NCBI GenBank assembly: GCA_037044905.1
Contig: JBAOKB010000077.1
Span: forward strand, 372,001-436,000
DNA: 64,000 nt
Direction of reading: 5' to 3'
Origin: Hortaea werneckii
Lineage: Eukaryota; Ascomycota; Dothideomycetes; Mycosphaerellales; Teratosphaeriaceae
In this document: piece after piece, positions 12,024 through 22,577 of the stretch
How the letters are laid out: each line of letters begins with the position of its first letter
How positions within the stretch are numbered: the first letter of the stretch is position 1
The notes under the pieces: generated by a model
What the model was told of the DNA's origin: nothing
The model's input: only the letters and a program-made list of their open reading frames with translations
Databases searched by the model: none
Made by a program: the position numbers and the translations under genes

Positions 12024-12535
12024 TCAATCAAAAGTTTTTCGACAGGTTGATACTGTCTCCTCCTTTCCTCCATCTCCTCCATCACCGTCTCTTTCCCTGT
12101 CGTCTTTCTTCGCCTCGTGCGGCGTGCCATGGTTGTCATCGTGACCGCCGCGTTTGCGTTTGCGGGAATCAGACGAGGCATGGGACGTGTTTCGGGATAG
12201 CCCAGCGCCGTCGCTGAAGCCGACGCTAACATCCTCGTAGGCGGAGATCCAGGTTTTGGTGGCGAGATCCCATTTTATTTTCGGTCTTGCAGTGCCTGAA
12301 GGACCTTGGTGAGGACAATTGTGTGAGCCACTGCTGCTCCTTCTCGAAGAGGACTCGGCTAGGAAGGGATTTGGAAGGCGGAGAGGTCTTGGTCCAGTCG
12401 TGATGTGGTCAGGGTCATCTTGCCATGGACCACCGCGGGTAGGGACAGGGAGTTCACTCCACTGCATAGGGCGCTTGCCTGTAGATCGCGCCGTGTTCCT
12501 CGCGCTGTATATATTGGGGCCAGAGGGGTATTCTC
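12024..12535 (-). CDS. Coding-like segment downstream of the mucin-like gene, unassigned
   Basis: The minus-strand frame ending at 12024 reads back past the ATG at 12467 to about 12560 without a stop. Its composition is protein-like (KLLGEYPSGPNIYSARN, then KIKWDLATKTWISAYED, then a basic and acidic tail). It directly abuts the stop of the mucin-like protein at 12536, in a different frame. It could be a C-terminal extension reached by splicing or by correcting one base near 12553, an alternative last exon, or chance. I do not recognise the sequence. No start codon is convincing, which argues against an independent gene. Confidence 0.3.
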
Positions 12536-13977
12536 CTAGAAGTTTTGGGCGATTCCACTTGTGCCTTGTCCGTAGCCACCGCCTTGTTGAATCCGCGTGT
12601 TCCTACGCGCGGACACATCGCGCACAACAGGCATGCCGTTGTCTTGACCGCCGCCGTATGTACCATCGCCGTAGGGACCATGTTGGCTATAACCATAGCT
12701 GTTAGTTGGGTTGTAATCGTATGCTTGCCCAATACCTCCAGAGGGCATGCTCGGCATCGGCTCATCTGATCCATCTGATCTTGCGCCGTTCGAGTATGCA
12801 GAAGAAGCGTTGCTAGGCCCTCTCTTAATGCCGGGGTTAGAGCTCGCGACTGGTGCCGCACCGAGCGCGCCTAGGTCGTCAGCGCTGCCAATCGTCTCTC
12901 TCTGATTGACGAGCGCATCCCCGCTGTGTCCATCGGAGCCACCCGGGTACCCAGGCGAGCCAGGACTGTGACCGTATGAGTTTCCAGATTCCGAAAGCTG
13001 ACCCTGGGTATGGCCACCGCTGAGAGTCGTAGAAGCCTTCCTGTTGGATGCGGCGGCGGCACCCCAGCCTCTGTATCCACTACTGCTGTCCTGTGTCATT
13101 TCTGGCGGCACCAGCACCTGCACCCGCAGCAGGAGGCATACTAGGGTCCTGGTTCGGGTTGTAGCCATAGTCTTCGACTTCTTTGCGACGCTGTTCCTGT
13201 GCCTCAGTCCGTTGTCTCCTCTTGCGCCAGAGGAAGATGCCCAACCCGACCAACGCGGCAACAAACGCCACTGGCAGTACTACTGCTAGAGCAGTGGTGC
13301 CGCCGGTAGAAAGCCCGCCACCGCCTCCTGAGCCGTTCCCGTTCCCGTCGCCGCCTGCATTCGAGAGTGCTGCTGGTTGCGATGTCGTCGCCGTACCTGA
13401 GGTCGCAGAAGACCGGGTCCGCGGAGCATACACGACATCGGTGGTTGAGGGCGAGAAGCTCTTGGTTACGATGATAGTAGTTGCACCAGTTTGGACCACG
13501 CCATCCCCCCGGGTGGTGCCCTCGGTAACGACCGAGGTGACAACTTCGGTGGTGGGATCGGGAGCTGATGCTGTTATCCTCGACGTGACAACGGTATCGG
13601 GATTGGAAGCCTCTGCAGTCGTCGTGGTGTCCGGAGCTTGCGATGTCTGAGCGGCGGTGGTGGTGTCAGCAGAAGTGGGAGATGCAGAATCGACCGTGGT
13701 AGTAGTAGCGGCATCGGGCTCGGTGGCCTCTGAAGATATTGAGGCAGCGGCGGACGAGAGCTCAGAGGCGATAGAAGAAGAGACTGCGGCATCTGTGCTC
13801 GATACCGGAGCGGAGCTGGTTACTGCAGGCGAATCAGCCATGATGCGACGAGAGAACACGACCAGCGACCAGCGATGGGCGAGACTCGATGGAAATGATG
13901 GATGACGGGAACAAGTGTGTGAGGGAGAACAGCACCAGCCGGGTGGTGGAGAAGTACTTACTGGTAGAGTTCGACAT
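12536..13977 (-). CDS. Mucin-like single-pass membrane protein, wall-sensor type
   Basis: The model is 13977-13962 (MSNST), 13822-13142 and 13101-12536, 1263 nt or 420 aa. Residues 1-200 are Ser/Thr/Ala-rich and probably heavily O-glycosylated. A glycine-rich linker leads to one TM segment (ALAVVLPVAFVAALVGLGIFLW) followed by a basic KRRQR stop-transfer. The cytoplasmic tail holds GYRGWG, Gly/Tyr-rich repeats and ends GIAQNF. This is the layout of fungal wall-stress sensor or Mid2-like proteins. Intron 1 (139 nt) has a GTAAGT donor; the alternative start is ATG 13841. The tail is in another frame from the TM exon. Either a 40-nt intron (GTATGC...CCAG, unusually short) or a one-base indel near 13105 is needed. 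The tail frame is clearly coding. Confidence 0.65.
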
Positions 13978-15156
13978 GGCGGCCAGAACGAATTAGCCGG
14001 TGCGGTGTTGGGTGCGGGATGCGCTCGAGAGTCGCTGATTCGTCGTGGAGCAGAGTTCAAGAATGCATTGAGAGCGGCAGAGCCGAGCGGGTGTATCCTC
14101 GTCGTGCCGGGGGAAGAATGATTGAGCGCGTAGTGATGCAGATGACAAGGTGTGATTGTACAACAAAAGAGCCGAGTATGGTGAGGTTTCGTGGCGATGG
14201 AGGTGGAGTCAGTGGTGGTGAGTGTTTGTGTCCAGCCCTGTCTGCCTGCCTCGCCTGCTTCCAACCGCGCCTGCGCCGTAAATGAAACCGCCAAGCGCAG
14301 CCTCCTCAAGGGCTCGTCGAGCGCTTATTCGCTCGGGACAAGATCCGCCGACGGGCAGGTTGCGGTCTGTCTGCAGTGATGAGATGTCGACGGTAATGAA
14401 TAAGTAGGTGGAGGAAAAAAAAATTACAGGTCGAAAATGGGGAAGACAAACGGAGGACGGAGAAGGGAAAAAGGGTGCTAAGGTAGAGTAGTAGTTGGGT
14501 GACGCGGTGGTGAGAAAGCAAGGCTGATGAGCATGGCCGCCCCCCAAGTATGTACATAGTAGTGCTGGAAGAAAGACAAAGGAAGCTTTGGGCTACCATC
14601 CTCGGCCCTTCCCACGCTAAGCCCGAATGAATGACACGCGCGACATCGTAATCTCGTTTCACCAGGGGACAACGCGGCGCCAGCAACCCAATCCACCTGT
14701 CTTGCGCGTAAAGTGATCAGAGGAGGATCGAGACTCTTCCCCATCTGTCTGCCGCCGTCATCATCCCAAGCCAGCGACGAGGCAGAGATGGTGATTGAAA
14801 GGCTTCCTCAACACTGTAGCATCTTGCATGATGAACACGAGGGAGCCATCAGCTCCGAGAAGCTAACAAGAACCGGCCAAGCGTGTAGCTTTTTATAGCC
14901 GACAACTTCTGTCAGCGATTATTTCAAGACCCTGACCCTTTCTGCCAATACGGGAATGCCCGTACTTGCTGCTGTACCGTGTACCGTATGTATCGATCTC
15001 GGCGCTTGGGAACTTTTGTGGAAGCGACGGGTTACGGATGGCTCGGATGTGAATTACGAAACGGTCGACACGAAAGCACGGCTGTGCTGTCAAAAGAACG
15101 CATGGACGATTTCCCCCAACTCGAATTCATTGCAACCCTACTACATGATAGAATGT
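13978..15156. other. Upstream region of the mucin-like gene, 3' side of the FAD oxidase
   Basis: I see no supported gene. Minus-strand frames of 112 to 126 codons at 14.2-14.7 kb have a low-information composition. The region likely holds the promoter and leader of the mucin-like gene and the 3' UTR of the oxidase. Confidence 0.45.
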
Positions 15157-16801
15157 CTATATCAACGGCATATAAAACCCGAACCGGTTCATCGGATCGT
15201 ATCTCTTCTTCAGACCCTGCAATCGCGCAATACGCTTCTCGTCTCCGTACATCTGTCCTAGCTCTTCACCACCCATCGCATAGTTGACGTAGATGTGAGA
15301 CGAGTTGGACGTCTGCCCGGCTCCTCCGCCAAGGAAGACCGCATGAGCTTGCCATAGAACTCGGCTTTCTCGCGCGCCTCTGGATCATCTCCTGCCCACC
15401 AGGTAATGGGCACGGTCAGGTTAGGGATGTCTCGCTCTGCAGCAGGAACGGCCGAAGCAGAGTAATCCTGCGCCCACACGCCCCGCGATCCATAACTCTC
15501 CAGCAGCCAGACCGAAGTGTTATACCGGTCATCTGCGGTCAGGTTACTGAAATGATTGAAGGCTGTCCGCATGGCTGTGCGGTTGTACTCATTCAGCGAG
15601 ATTGCATAGCCGGAGATGTTCTTATCCTTCTGACAGGTTGTCTGGTTATAACCGTTCTGCGTGGCAATGTAATAGTCCTTATACGCGACCTTCTCCGCTG
15701 TCGAGACAGAGACGGGCCCAGCTTGTCTGAATCGCGCCAGATATGGCTCGACTCCGTCCGGAGTACCAAGATACGACAGCTGGTAGGCGACAACCGGGTT
15801 CTCGGTATCGAAGGCGGCGAGGCGTGTGATGGATCCTGCCAGGACCAGCTCGGCCGGATGGTCTCCTCCGTTATTCACATCGTTAAGTGCATCGATGAAT
15901 GCTTCCAGCTTATCCTCGTATAGACAAGACTGACAATCGTCCATTCCTGCTCCGGGACATCATACCCTTTCACCTCAAAGCTAGTCACGATCCCAAAATT
16001 ATGACCACCGCCGCGAAGAGCCCAGAAAAGATCCGGATGTTCAGAAGCAGACGTCGTCACCGCTTCCCCATCTGCGAGCACCACGCGCGCCGAGAGTATA
16101 TTGTCGGACGAGAATCCGTGAAACCCTTGCAAAGCACTATGGCCTCCGCCCATCAGAGGGCCAATGACAGAAGTACACTCGCAGAGCCCAGTGACGGCCT
16201 GCTTACCCAGCTGATAAAGCGTCTGCGTGAGATGTCGTTGGGTCACGCCACCGCCAACCTGAACAACAGAGCCGTTATTGGCTTTCAGCTCGACCTGCTG
16301 CATCCGGCGCATGTTGATTTGGATCCCGCCATTGGCGTTGTTTAGCGTCGATTGCCAGCCATGCGCGCCGCCTACGACGAGGAAAGACGTCCCGCAACGG
16401 TTGGCATAGCGGACCTAGATGGTAAATGCGTTGTCAGCCAGGACGGGTCCGGCAGAAGGGTGTCTCGGCTTTTGAGACATGGGATTGGAAGTGCATACCG
16501 TATGTTGGACATCTTCTTCGGTAGAAACCTCGACTACGGCGCTGAAGCTGGGTTCGATACGTGGCGATGAGGCTCGCACCTCGAAAGAGTCGAAGGATGC
16601 ATTTCCCGGGAGGATAATAGCAGCCTCCGGTGAAAGTCGTGGGCGTAGTTCTCTTTCGATGCTGTGGCAATGGTGTAGTTGTTCGGATGGATGTGACCAA
16701 TGCCAGTCCCGGTCACCATCGTTCGTACGGCTGTCACCTGCAAGGCATTGCTTAAACGAGACAGCCAGTGTGAGCGCCGATAGTAAGCTCCAGCTGAACA
16801 T
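15157..16801 (-). CDS. Secreted BBE-type FAD-linked oxidoreductase with two frame breaks
   Basis: Exons 16801-16499 and 16414-15157 (84-nt intron, GTATGC donor, phase 0) encode about 520 aa. The product starts with a signal peptide (SWSLLSALTLAVSFKQCLA). It continues into a FAD-binding type 4 domain: VVGGAHGWQ with the histidine expected to bind flavin, GLCECTSVIGPLMGGGHS, and LFWALRGGGHNFGIVTSFEV. The C-terminal berberine-bridge segment ends YDPMNRFGFYMPLI. Such enzymes oxidise alcohols, sugars or secondary metabolites; the substrate is unknown. The frame changes by one base near 15920 (between VSLVYT and DKLEAF) and near 15320 (between SSLAEE and GQTSNSS). Both look like single-base losses, and adding two bases restores a length divisible by three. 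It is either a pseudogene or a sequence error. It is divergent from the membrane protein at 17355. Confidence 0.82.
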
Positions 16802-17354
16802 GGTCGATGAACTTTGGTGGGGGAAGCTTTGCCAGAAGCGGGGGATCTCAATAGTCAACACCTCGCCACTCCACACGCAAAAGATGGGATTGAAAGAGGT
16901 TGCGCACATTGGTTACTTGGGAGAGCTTTTGACTTGAGAAAGTCAACGACGGTTTTGAATAGTATCTCCATGTCATTGATCGGACCGCGGTTGCGGTTGC
17001 GGTGGCGTGTCAACACTACTGCAGATAACATCGCTAGCTCAAATCCTCAGCATCCTGCGGGGGTGTAATTCTCCAGGCCTTATTGGAGCGATTGGTATCT
17101 GGCCTCACACTTGCATCTTTGTGGGGGGACGAAGGAGACCTAGAAACTTGGGGGCCCAGTCCTCCCATTCATCAAGCAAACACTGGTACCTCCATCTCGC
17201 AGGTGGATACCAAAAGCATCTCGTTCTAGAGCTATAATGTCACCACCAAGAGCCAGAAAGATGGTAGACTCTTTCAGTTTGTGAACCTTTATCGCGGCTT
17301 TGGCAGCTGGCGACTCTACTCACCAGTCACGATTCACCTTTCAAATGCGACGGA
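16802..17354. promoter_or_regulatory. Divergent upstream region between the FAD oxidase and the membrane protein
   Basis: The 553 bp between two outward-facing start codons should contain both promoters, so the genes may be co-regulated (inference). I could not identify a defined site. Confidence 0.45.
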
Positions 17355-18585
17355 ATGGCAGAGGGAGACCGTTTCGTGGCATCGATCGGGCCACTATACA
17401 ACGTCACGTTGGTTGTGGTTGGTGTCTCGTTCACGGCGGTGGCATGGCATAACGGTCTCGAGATCATTTTAACAACCCTTGTGACCTTTACCAAATACGG
17501 CACGTACTTCTACAGCCTTATCGTGGCTGCGTTGGGGATTCTCTGTTTTCAGTCCGCGGTATTCTGCATGATCTTTGCTCCGGGTTCAAATGGCTATGGG
17601 GTGATCGCGGCAGTCGACGTTGGCTGGTATGTCGAACACTTGGACTCCGTTGGTCTGATTTATGACAGTCTGATACGTGCACACAATGCTCATCTTCTCG
17701 CAGGATATGTATGGTCACCGGCCAGTCCATGGTGCTCTGGAGCCGTCTCCACCTCATCTGTCACAGCCACTGGAAGCTTCGAGGGATCCTTGTGATGATT
17801 GTCACGAACGCTATCGTCTTCCACGGTAGCCAGACGGTGTGCTCCCTATTGGTAAGATACCTATGGAGAAAGATATCCTCTTCAAAGAGCCTGCCTAACA
17901 CTCACAGGCTGTCCAAAATCAGGCGATAAATCCAGAATATCTTCCTTTCATCTATGCGGAGAAGATCTCCCTCTGCTTCTTTTTTGCGCAAGAGGTCACG
18001 ATCTCGGGCCTGTACATATGGGAAACGGCGAAACATTTACGTCTGGCATCGACTGTAAGGACGGGGAGCAAGTACCGCCGCATGAGGAACCTGTTGCTCG
18101 CCAACGTTGCCATTCTGGCATTGGATATCTGCCTCATTAGCCTGGAGTTTGCATCTCTCTGGGGCGTGTGGTGCACTTTCAAGGGCTTTGCCTACAGCAG
18201 TAAGCTCAAGATCGAATTCGCCATTCTCAATCAACTCCGCGATATTTTCACACAGGGCATGAGGACCTCGCATGCAGGCACTGATGGGACCTACCGCAGT
18301 CCCTCCTCCAAAGACCAGTCGCGCGCCTCTCATCCGGATGCAGCAAGGGAGTACGACCGGGTGGCGCTCACACGCCTGGGGACTCAGACCGAATGCGATC
18401 AAGCTTCAGTAAGGGACAGCAATTTTACTGACGTTGGGAACTCAGAGGGCATCGTGAAGACGGTCAACTACACGGTGAGCCACCAGGACCCCGGAAGAGG
18501 CGAAAAGCTTGAACAGCGCTCAATCTGTGAGCGACCACCTTCCCCTTCATCATCGGAGATGCGATTTGCAAGCAAAGGCGTCTGA
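17355..18585 (+). CDS. Seven-TM-like fungal integral membrane protein
   Basis: Exons 17355-17626, 17704-17851 and 17908-18585 give 1098 nt, or 365 aa, with no frame break. Introns are 77 and 56 nt, with GTATGT and GTAAGA donors; intron 2 has a CTAAC branch point. The first 270 residues hold about seven hydrophobic segments, for example TLVVVGVSFTAVAWHNGLEI, FYSLIVAALGILCFQSAVF, LRGILVMIVTNAIVFHGSQ, ISLCFFFAQEVTISGLYIW and LLLANVAILALDICLISLEF. The tail after about residue 280 is polar and Ser-rich. This resembles the fungal DUF7703-type family with receptor-like topology; the assignment is from overall pattern only. Function is unknown. It shares an upstream region with the FAD oxidase. Confidence 0.78.
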
Positions 18586-18932
18586 GCGAAGTGAAAATGT
18601 TGTAAAGGAACTGCTGTTTTGGCAATGTCTACATTGTCAAAAAGTAGATACAAGAATCCAAAGTCGACACGAACTGTTCTCCAAGATGATGCCAAGATGC
18701 AGAGCTGCTAGCAGATGCCTGATCTAACGCCTGGGACCAGTGATTCCTGGAGTACGCCATGCTCACCCACATCCTTTTTTGATTTCCGTCATGAGTCGTC
18801 AAATTTGAACAGCATGCAATGCTGTCAAGAAAGTACTGTAAAGACTGGACGCCGAGAAGTTCTCAGCAGATTTGGTTCCGCAACGCTCTATGCCAATTCT
18901 GGAGGGCGATCGGATTGCTTCAAGCATGTAGC
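18586..18932. other. Convergent 3' region
   Basis: This 347-bp gap lies between the ends of two converging genes. No coding frame is supported; it should contain both 3' UTRs and terminators. Confidence 0.5.
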
Positions 18933-19855
18933 TTAGGAGCTGTTGAACCACCACTCAACGCCGTGGACACGGCCGTCGCCGTTTGGTGCAACCGCCTCAA
19001 AGAGCGATGGCGACAGGTCGATGGCAGCATCCTCGCAGCCAGGGCAAGTGTCGACAACCTTGGCTTGGTGAGTCGAGCCTTGGTAAGAGATGGTGATGGT
19101 CTGGCCGCACAGCGGGTTGTTGTTCGGGTTGGCGCCGTTGTCCATGATCCCGTGAGCAATGGCGACGATGTTGTCAGAAGAAGAGCTAGTCCAACCGCAA
19201 GAGCCAAGACCCGGCGAGTAGTGAGTGATGTCGCCGGTGTATGTTGAGCCAGGGGCGGAGTCAGCAGTAGACGCAGGCGCGGCACTGGTAGAAGACGGCT
19301 CATAAGCGCTCGGGACCGGAGCCACGCTGGTGGTCGTTGGTGCAACGTACTCAGAGGTTGAGCTGGTGGTGGGAGCACGTAAACAGACGTCGAGCTCGTG
19401 GTTGGTGCAACGTACTCGGAAGTGCTGGAGGTGGTCGGCGCGACGTACTCGGAAGTGCTGGTGGTGGTCGGTGCAACATACTCAGAGCTGCTAGTCGTTG
19501 GCGCGACGTAGATGGAGGTGCTGCTGGTAGTTGGGGCAACGTAGACGGAGGTGCTGGTCGAGGGAGCTTCATAGCTGGAAGGCTCCTCGTAGCTGCTGCT
19601 CGACGTCTCGACAGGCGCAGCGGATGTTGTAGTCGCTTCCGCGCTTGAGCCGTGGTGGCCGTGTCCGAAATGGGCGCGGGTGGTGGGCGCCGCAACGGGT
19701 TCGCCAGCGGCGTTCACCCAAACCGTAGTCGTGGCCGGGACGGTGACGATGTTCACATGCGTCTCCGTCTCCCAAACAATGTCGCGCTTGGCCATGGGCA
19801 CAGCAGCAACAGCAGCGACGAGCGCGCTGGTGGCAACGAGATTCTTCGCATACAT
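18933..19855 (-). CDS. Secreted double-psi beta-barrel (RlpA/expansin-like) protein with one frame break
   Basis: About 307 aa in one exon. There is a signal peptide (NLVATSALVAAVAAVPM, then KR, a possible dibasic processing site). A Ser/Thr linker follows with at least seven copies of a short unit of type YVAPTTS(S)TS. The C-terminal RlpA-like double-psi barrel runs TYTGDITHYSPGLGSCGW, then AIAHGIMDNG, NPLCGQTITISYQG and VVDTCPGCEDAAIDLSPSLF. The Cys residues and the DLSP motif match the barnwin/expansin-like fold, and the protein ends VEWWFNSS. It is likely a secreted, wall-associated protein; these barrels usually lack catalytic activity in fungi. One base seems missing near 19378, inside a YVAPTTS repeat; restoring it makes the length divisible by three. 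Slippage in the repeat or a read error could cause it. Confidence 0.85.
19380..19600 (-). repeat. Coding tandem repeat, YVAPTTSSTS-type units
   Basis: Units of roughly 27-33 nt encode variants of Y-V-A-P-T-T-S-S-T-S in the linker of the secreted double-psi barrel protein. At least seven copies can be read, one of them broken by the frame change near 19378. They form a likely O-glycosylated spacer and are prone to copy-number variation. Confidence 0.8.
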
Positions 19856-21209
19856 GTTGGAGATAAGATAGGAACTTTTCTGTAAAAGGAAGGCGGGTTT
19901 CTTCGTCCGGTTAGGAAGTAGGGACAGTGATTGCGAATCGAACTAGCCGACTCTGCAGATGAAAGGAGTGAGAAAAGGTGATCTTGCAAAGACCAAAGAA
20001 TGACAGGGGATCAATGTAGTGAATGAATGCGGTGGACGAAGAGAGCGTCTGGGCGACTTGCAGTCGTGATATATCGCGGTGGAGGGGGCAGAGGAGATGG
20101 GCTCTGGGGGTGAACAAACGGTTCTTGTACGGCGCAACGCATGTGGAGCGGGAGCTTGTGCTAGTTTCTCTGGGCCGATCAACGCGTGGCACCACCCATT
20201 CGGCTTCGTCGCCGCAGCCGTGAACGAGGCACCGACCCGACCAAGGGGGAAGGTCGCAGTGGGGATGCTTAACTGCCAATCGCCGCTCGCTGTCGCCCTT
20301 CAGCCTCATGCGAAGCTAGAGAAGCGACCCAGAGGACGAGGCGGTCGAGAACCGGGCGCGACTTGCCGTGGTTGAGCGACGAGATTTTCCGCGTAACGTT
20401 CGTCTTCATGCTCTATCTCGACTTCAAGCCTCCTCTCGTCACTGGAGTGGCATCGTCGTGCGAAAATAACATCCACGCGACTGAACGCACCAAAATCTCG
20501 TACCTGTTTCACCATCCGCGCCTGTCAAGCTCAGCCTCAAGAAGCACGCCAGAACAGAACAAGTTAGACGCCGCCAAGTATCCATCTTCCAAGGTAGGCA
20601 GCCCATTGGTCGGGACCTGCAGATCGCACCGGCCCAGTCAGTCAGGTACCTGAAAATCGGACAAGTCAATGCAAAGCCGATGGTCATAAAGCCTTTCCAT
20701 CCCCAACCAGGCGTTTGCATTTCGCTCCACATATCAGAGTCTTAGAACGTGCTGCGGTTCCTTATGTGCGGGTATAGAGTCTGAGCTGTCAGTGGGCCAC
20801 AGCATCGGCCGTTGAGCCGTAGAGCTGTCGGCCAAGAAAGTACGTATCGAGGAGGGCAGGGAAGAAGAAAAGTCACATACAGACGCACTTGCGAAGTACA
20901 TGGCAGCAGCGTCTAGAGCTCAACGACATGCGCATCCCCGGTAGTTACAACGGACCTTCACGGGATCGTTACTGTCTCTGAGCTACATGGTATGTACCTA
21001 AGTACCTAGGTAGTATGCATTTTGGCTTCGTAACTCACCGGCTCCGAGGCCCATCTTGTTCCTTTGCCCGACATGGGCCAGATACCATCAAGGTGCCTCT
21101 TCAATGTCCCCACAACTCCTTTGCTTGCCACATTCCCATACACGCGCCCATTGAATTTAGAGGTAGGTCTTCCATTCATCTCACGTGCTAGAGTAAGTAG
21201 TACAGCAAC
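19856..21209. promoter_or_regulatory. Divergent upstream region of the barrel protein and the kelch gene
   Basis: This 1.35-kb gap has no supported gene; the minus-strand 132-codon frame at 19.9-20.3 kb has no recognisable feature. The palindrome TACCTAGGTA sits at 21003-21012, preceded by a half copy. Confidence 0.45.
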
Positions 21210-22392
21210 ATGAAGGCCACTTGGACCAAGATCGCCCAACACGACAGTCTAAAGCGCTCGTCGCATAGCATCAGCGTAATCGGCAGAGCGCATACGTCTT
21301 CGGCGGCGAACTGAAGCCACGACAACCCCGCGACAATGCCATGCATAAAGTGAAGCTGGCTGGACAAGGCCATACCGAAGGTGGGTATAGGTGCGCAGTA
21401 TACCTCGTGATATGATATGTATTAAGCAGCTGCGCCCGTCAAAGGCGTGCTATATCATCCACATCTCTTCCAGTAGCATTTGCATATTCATCACGCTCAC
21501 GAATATGAGAAAATTGAGCCATTGCTAACAAGCTGATGCAGGTAATGGGAGTGCAGATGCCGTCCAGCAGCTGCAATGCTCTGGCGACTTGCCATCACCC
21601 AGAGTCGGCTCCGCCTCATGCACTCTCCACGGCAAGATATACTTTTTCTCCGGCCGTGGCGGGGAGGCCATGGCGCCCGTTGAAGAAGCCGGCAGCCTCT
21701 GGGAGTTTGAGCCTGGCACCAACACATGGACTTCGGTGAAGCCCTCTGCTGGGCCCCAGCCCCCAGCCCGCAGTTACCACACGATGACCAGTGACGGCGG
21801 CGACACCATCTATCTCCACGCCGGCTGTCCAGAAAAAGGCCGCCTTAGCGACCTCTGGTGTTTCAACCTGTCCACGCGCGAATGGAGAGAGCTGGCACGA
21901 GCTCCCGACCCACCACGCGGCGGGCCTTCAATTGCCTTCGCAAACGGCAAGGTGTACAGGATGAACGGTTTCGATGGCAAGACGGAGCAAGGCGGCGCTA
22001 TTGACGTCTACGACCCGCCACGGAATTCCTGGGACACCATTGCCTTCCAGCCCGATGGTAAGCAAGGTCCAGGAGCCCGAAGTGTGGCCGCTCTTCTGCC
22101 TGTATCCATGGCCGCAGGCGACATCTCGCTCGTTACCTTGTTCGGGGAGAGCGATCCTAGCTCCCTTGGCCATCAAGGCGCGGGCAAGATGCTCGGTGAT
22201 GTGTGGGTCTACTCTCTCGGTGACGAGAAGTGGTCACAGGTGGCAGTACAGGGTACCGAGTTACCAGCCGGCCGTGGATGGTTTGATGCGGATGTCGTGC
22301 AAGTAAATGGGCGGGACAAAATTGTCGTCGTCGGTGGACTAGGCGAATCCAATGACCGTCTGGACGACGCATGGCTACTGAGCTTCATATAG
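21210..22392 (+). CDS. Kelch-repeat beta-propeller protein with one frame break
   Basis: Exons 21210-21380 and 21542-22392, about 340 aa. Intron 1 (161 nt) has a GTGGGT donor and a TGCTAAC branch point. Kelch blades are evident: RSSHSISVIG...AYVFGGEL, PSPRVGSASCTLHGKIYFFSGRGG, PPARSYHTMTSDGGDTIYLHAGC, PRGGPSIAFANGKVYRMNGFDG, and a last blade ending KIVVVGGLGESNDRLDDAWLL. The Gly-Gly or Gly-Gly-like turns and the Trp after each blade (NTWTSV, REWREL, NSWDTI, EKWSQV) fit. Fungal homologues are small cytosolic kelch proteins, some near nitrile-specifier-like families; its role is unknown. Near 21288 the frame shifts by one base (a single base lost between VIG and AYVFGG), and adding it restores the length. 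The second exon is open throughout. Confidence 0.82.
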
Positions 22393-22577
22393 ACATAATT
22401 TCACGGAGCTCGTACCGAAGTGGAAGTTGCTGAAAGATAACAGAACGCTTCTTGAGAGGCTAACTAGGGATCATATCTACATACGCTAATGTCAAAAGAC
22501 ATCAGGAGAAGAAGAGTATACACTGTCCGCTTTGGGATGCAATCGGGTCATTCCTTCGTATCACTCATCACGCCCGG

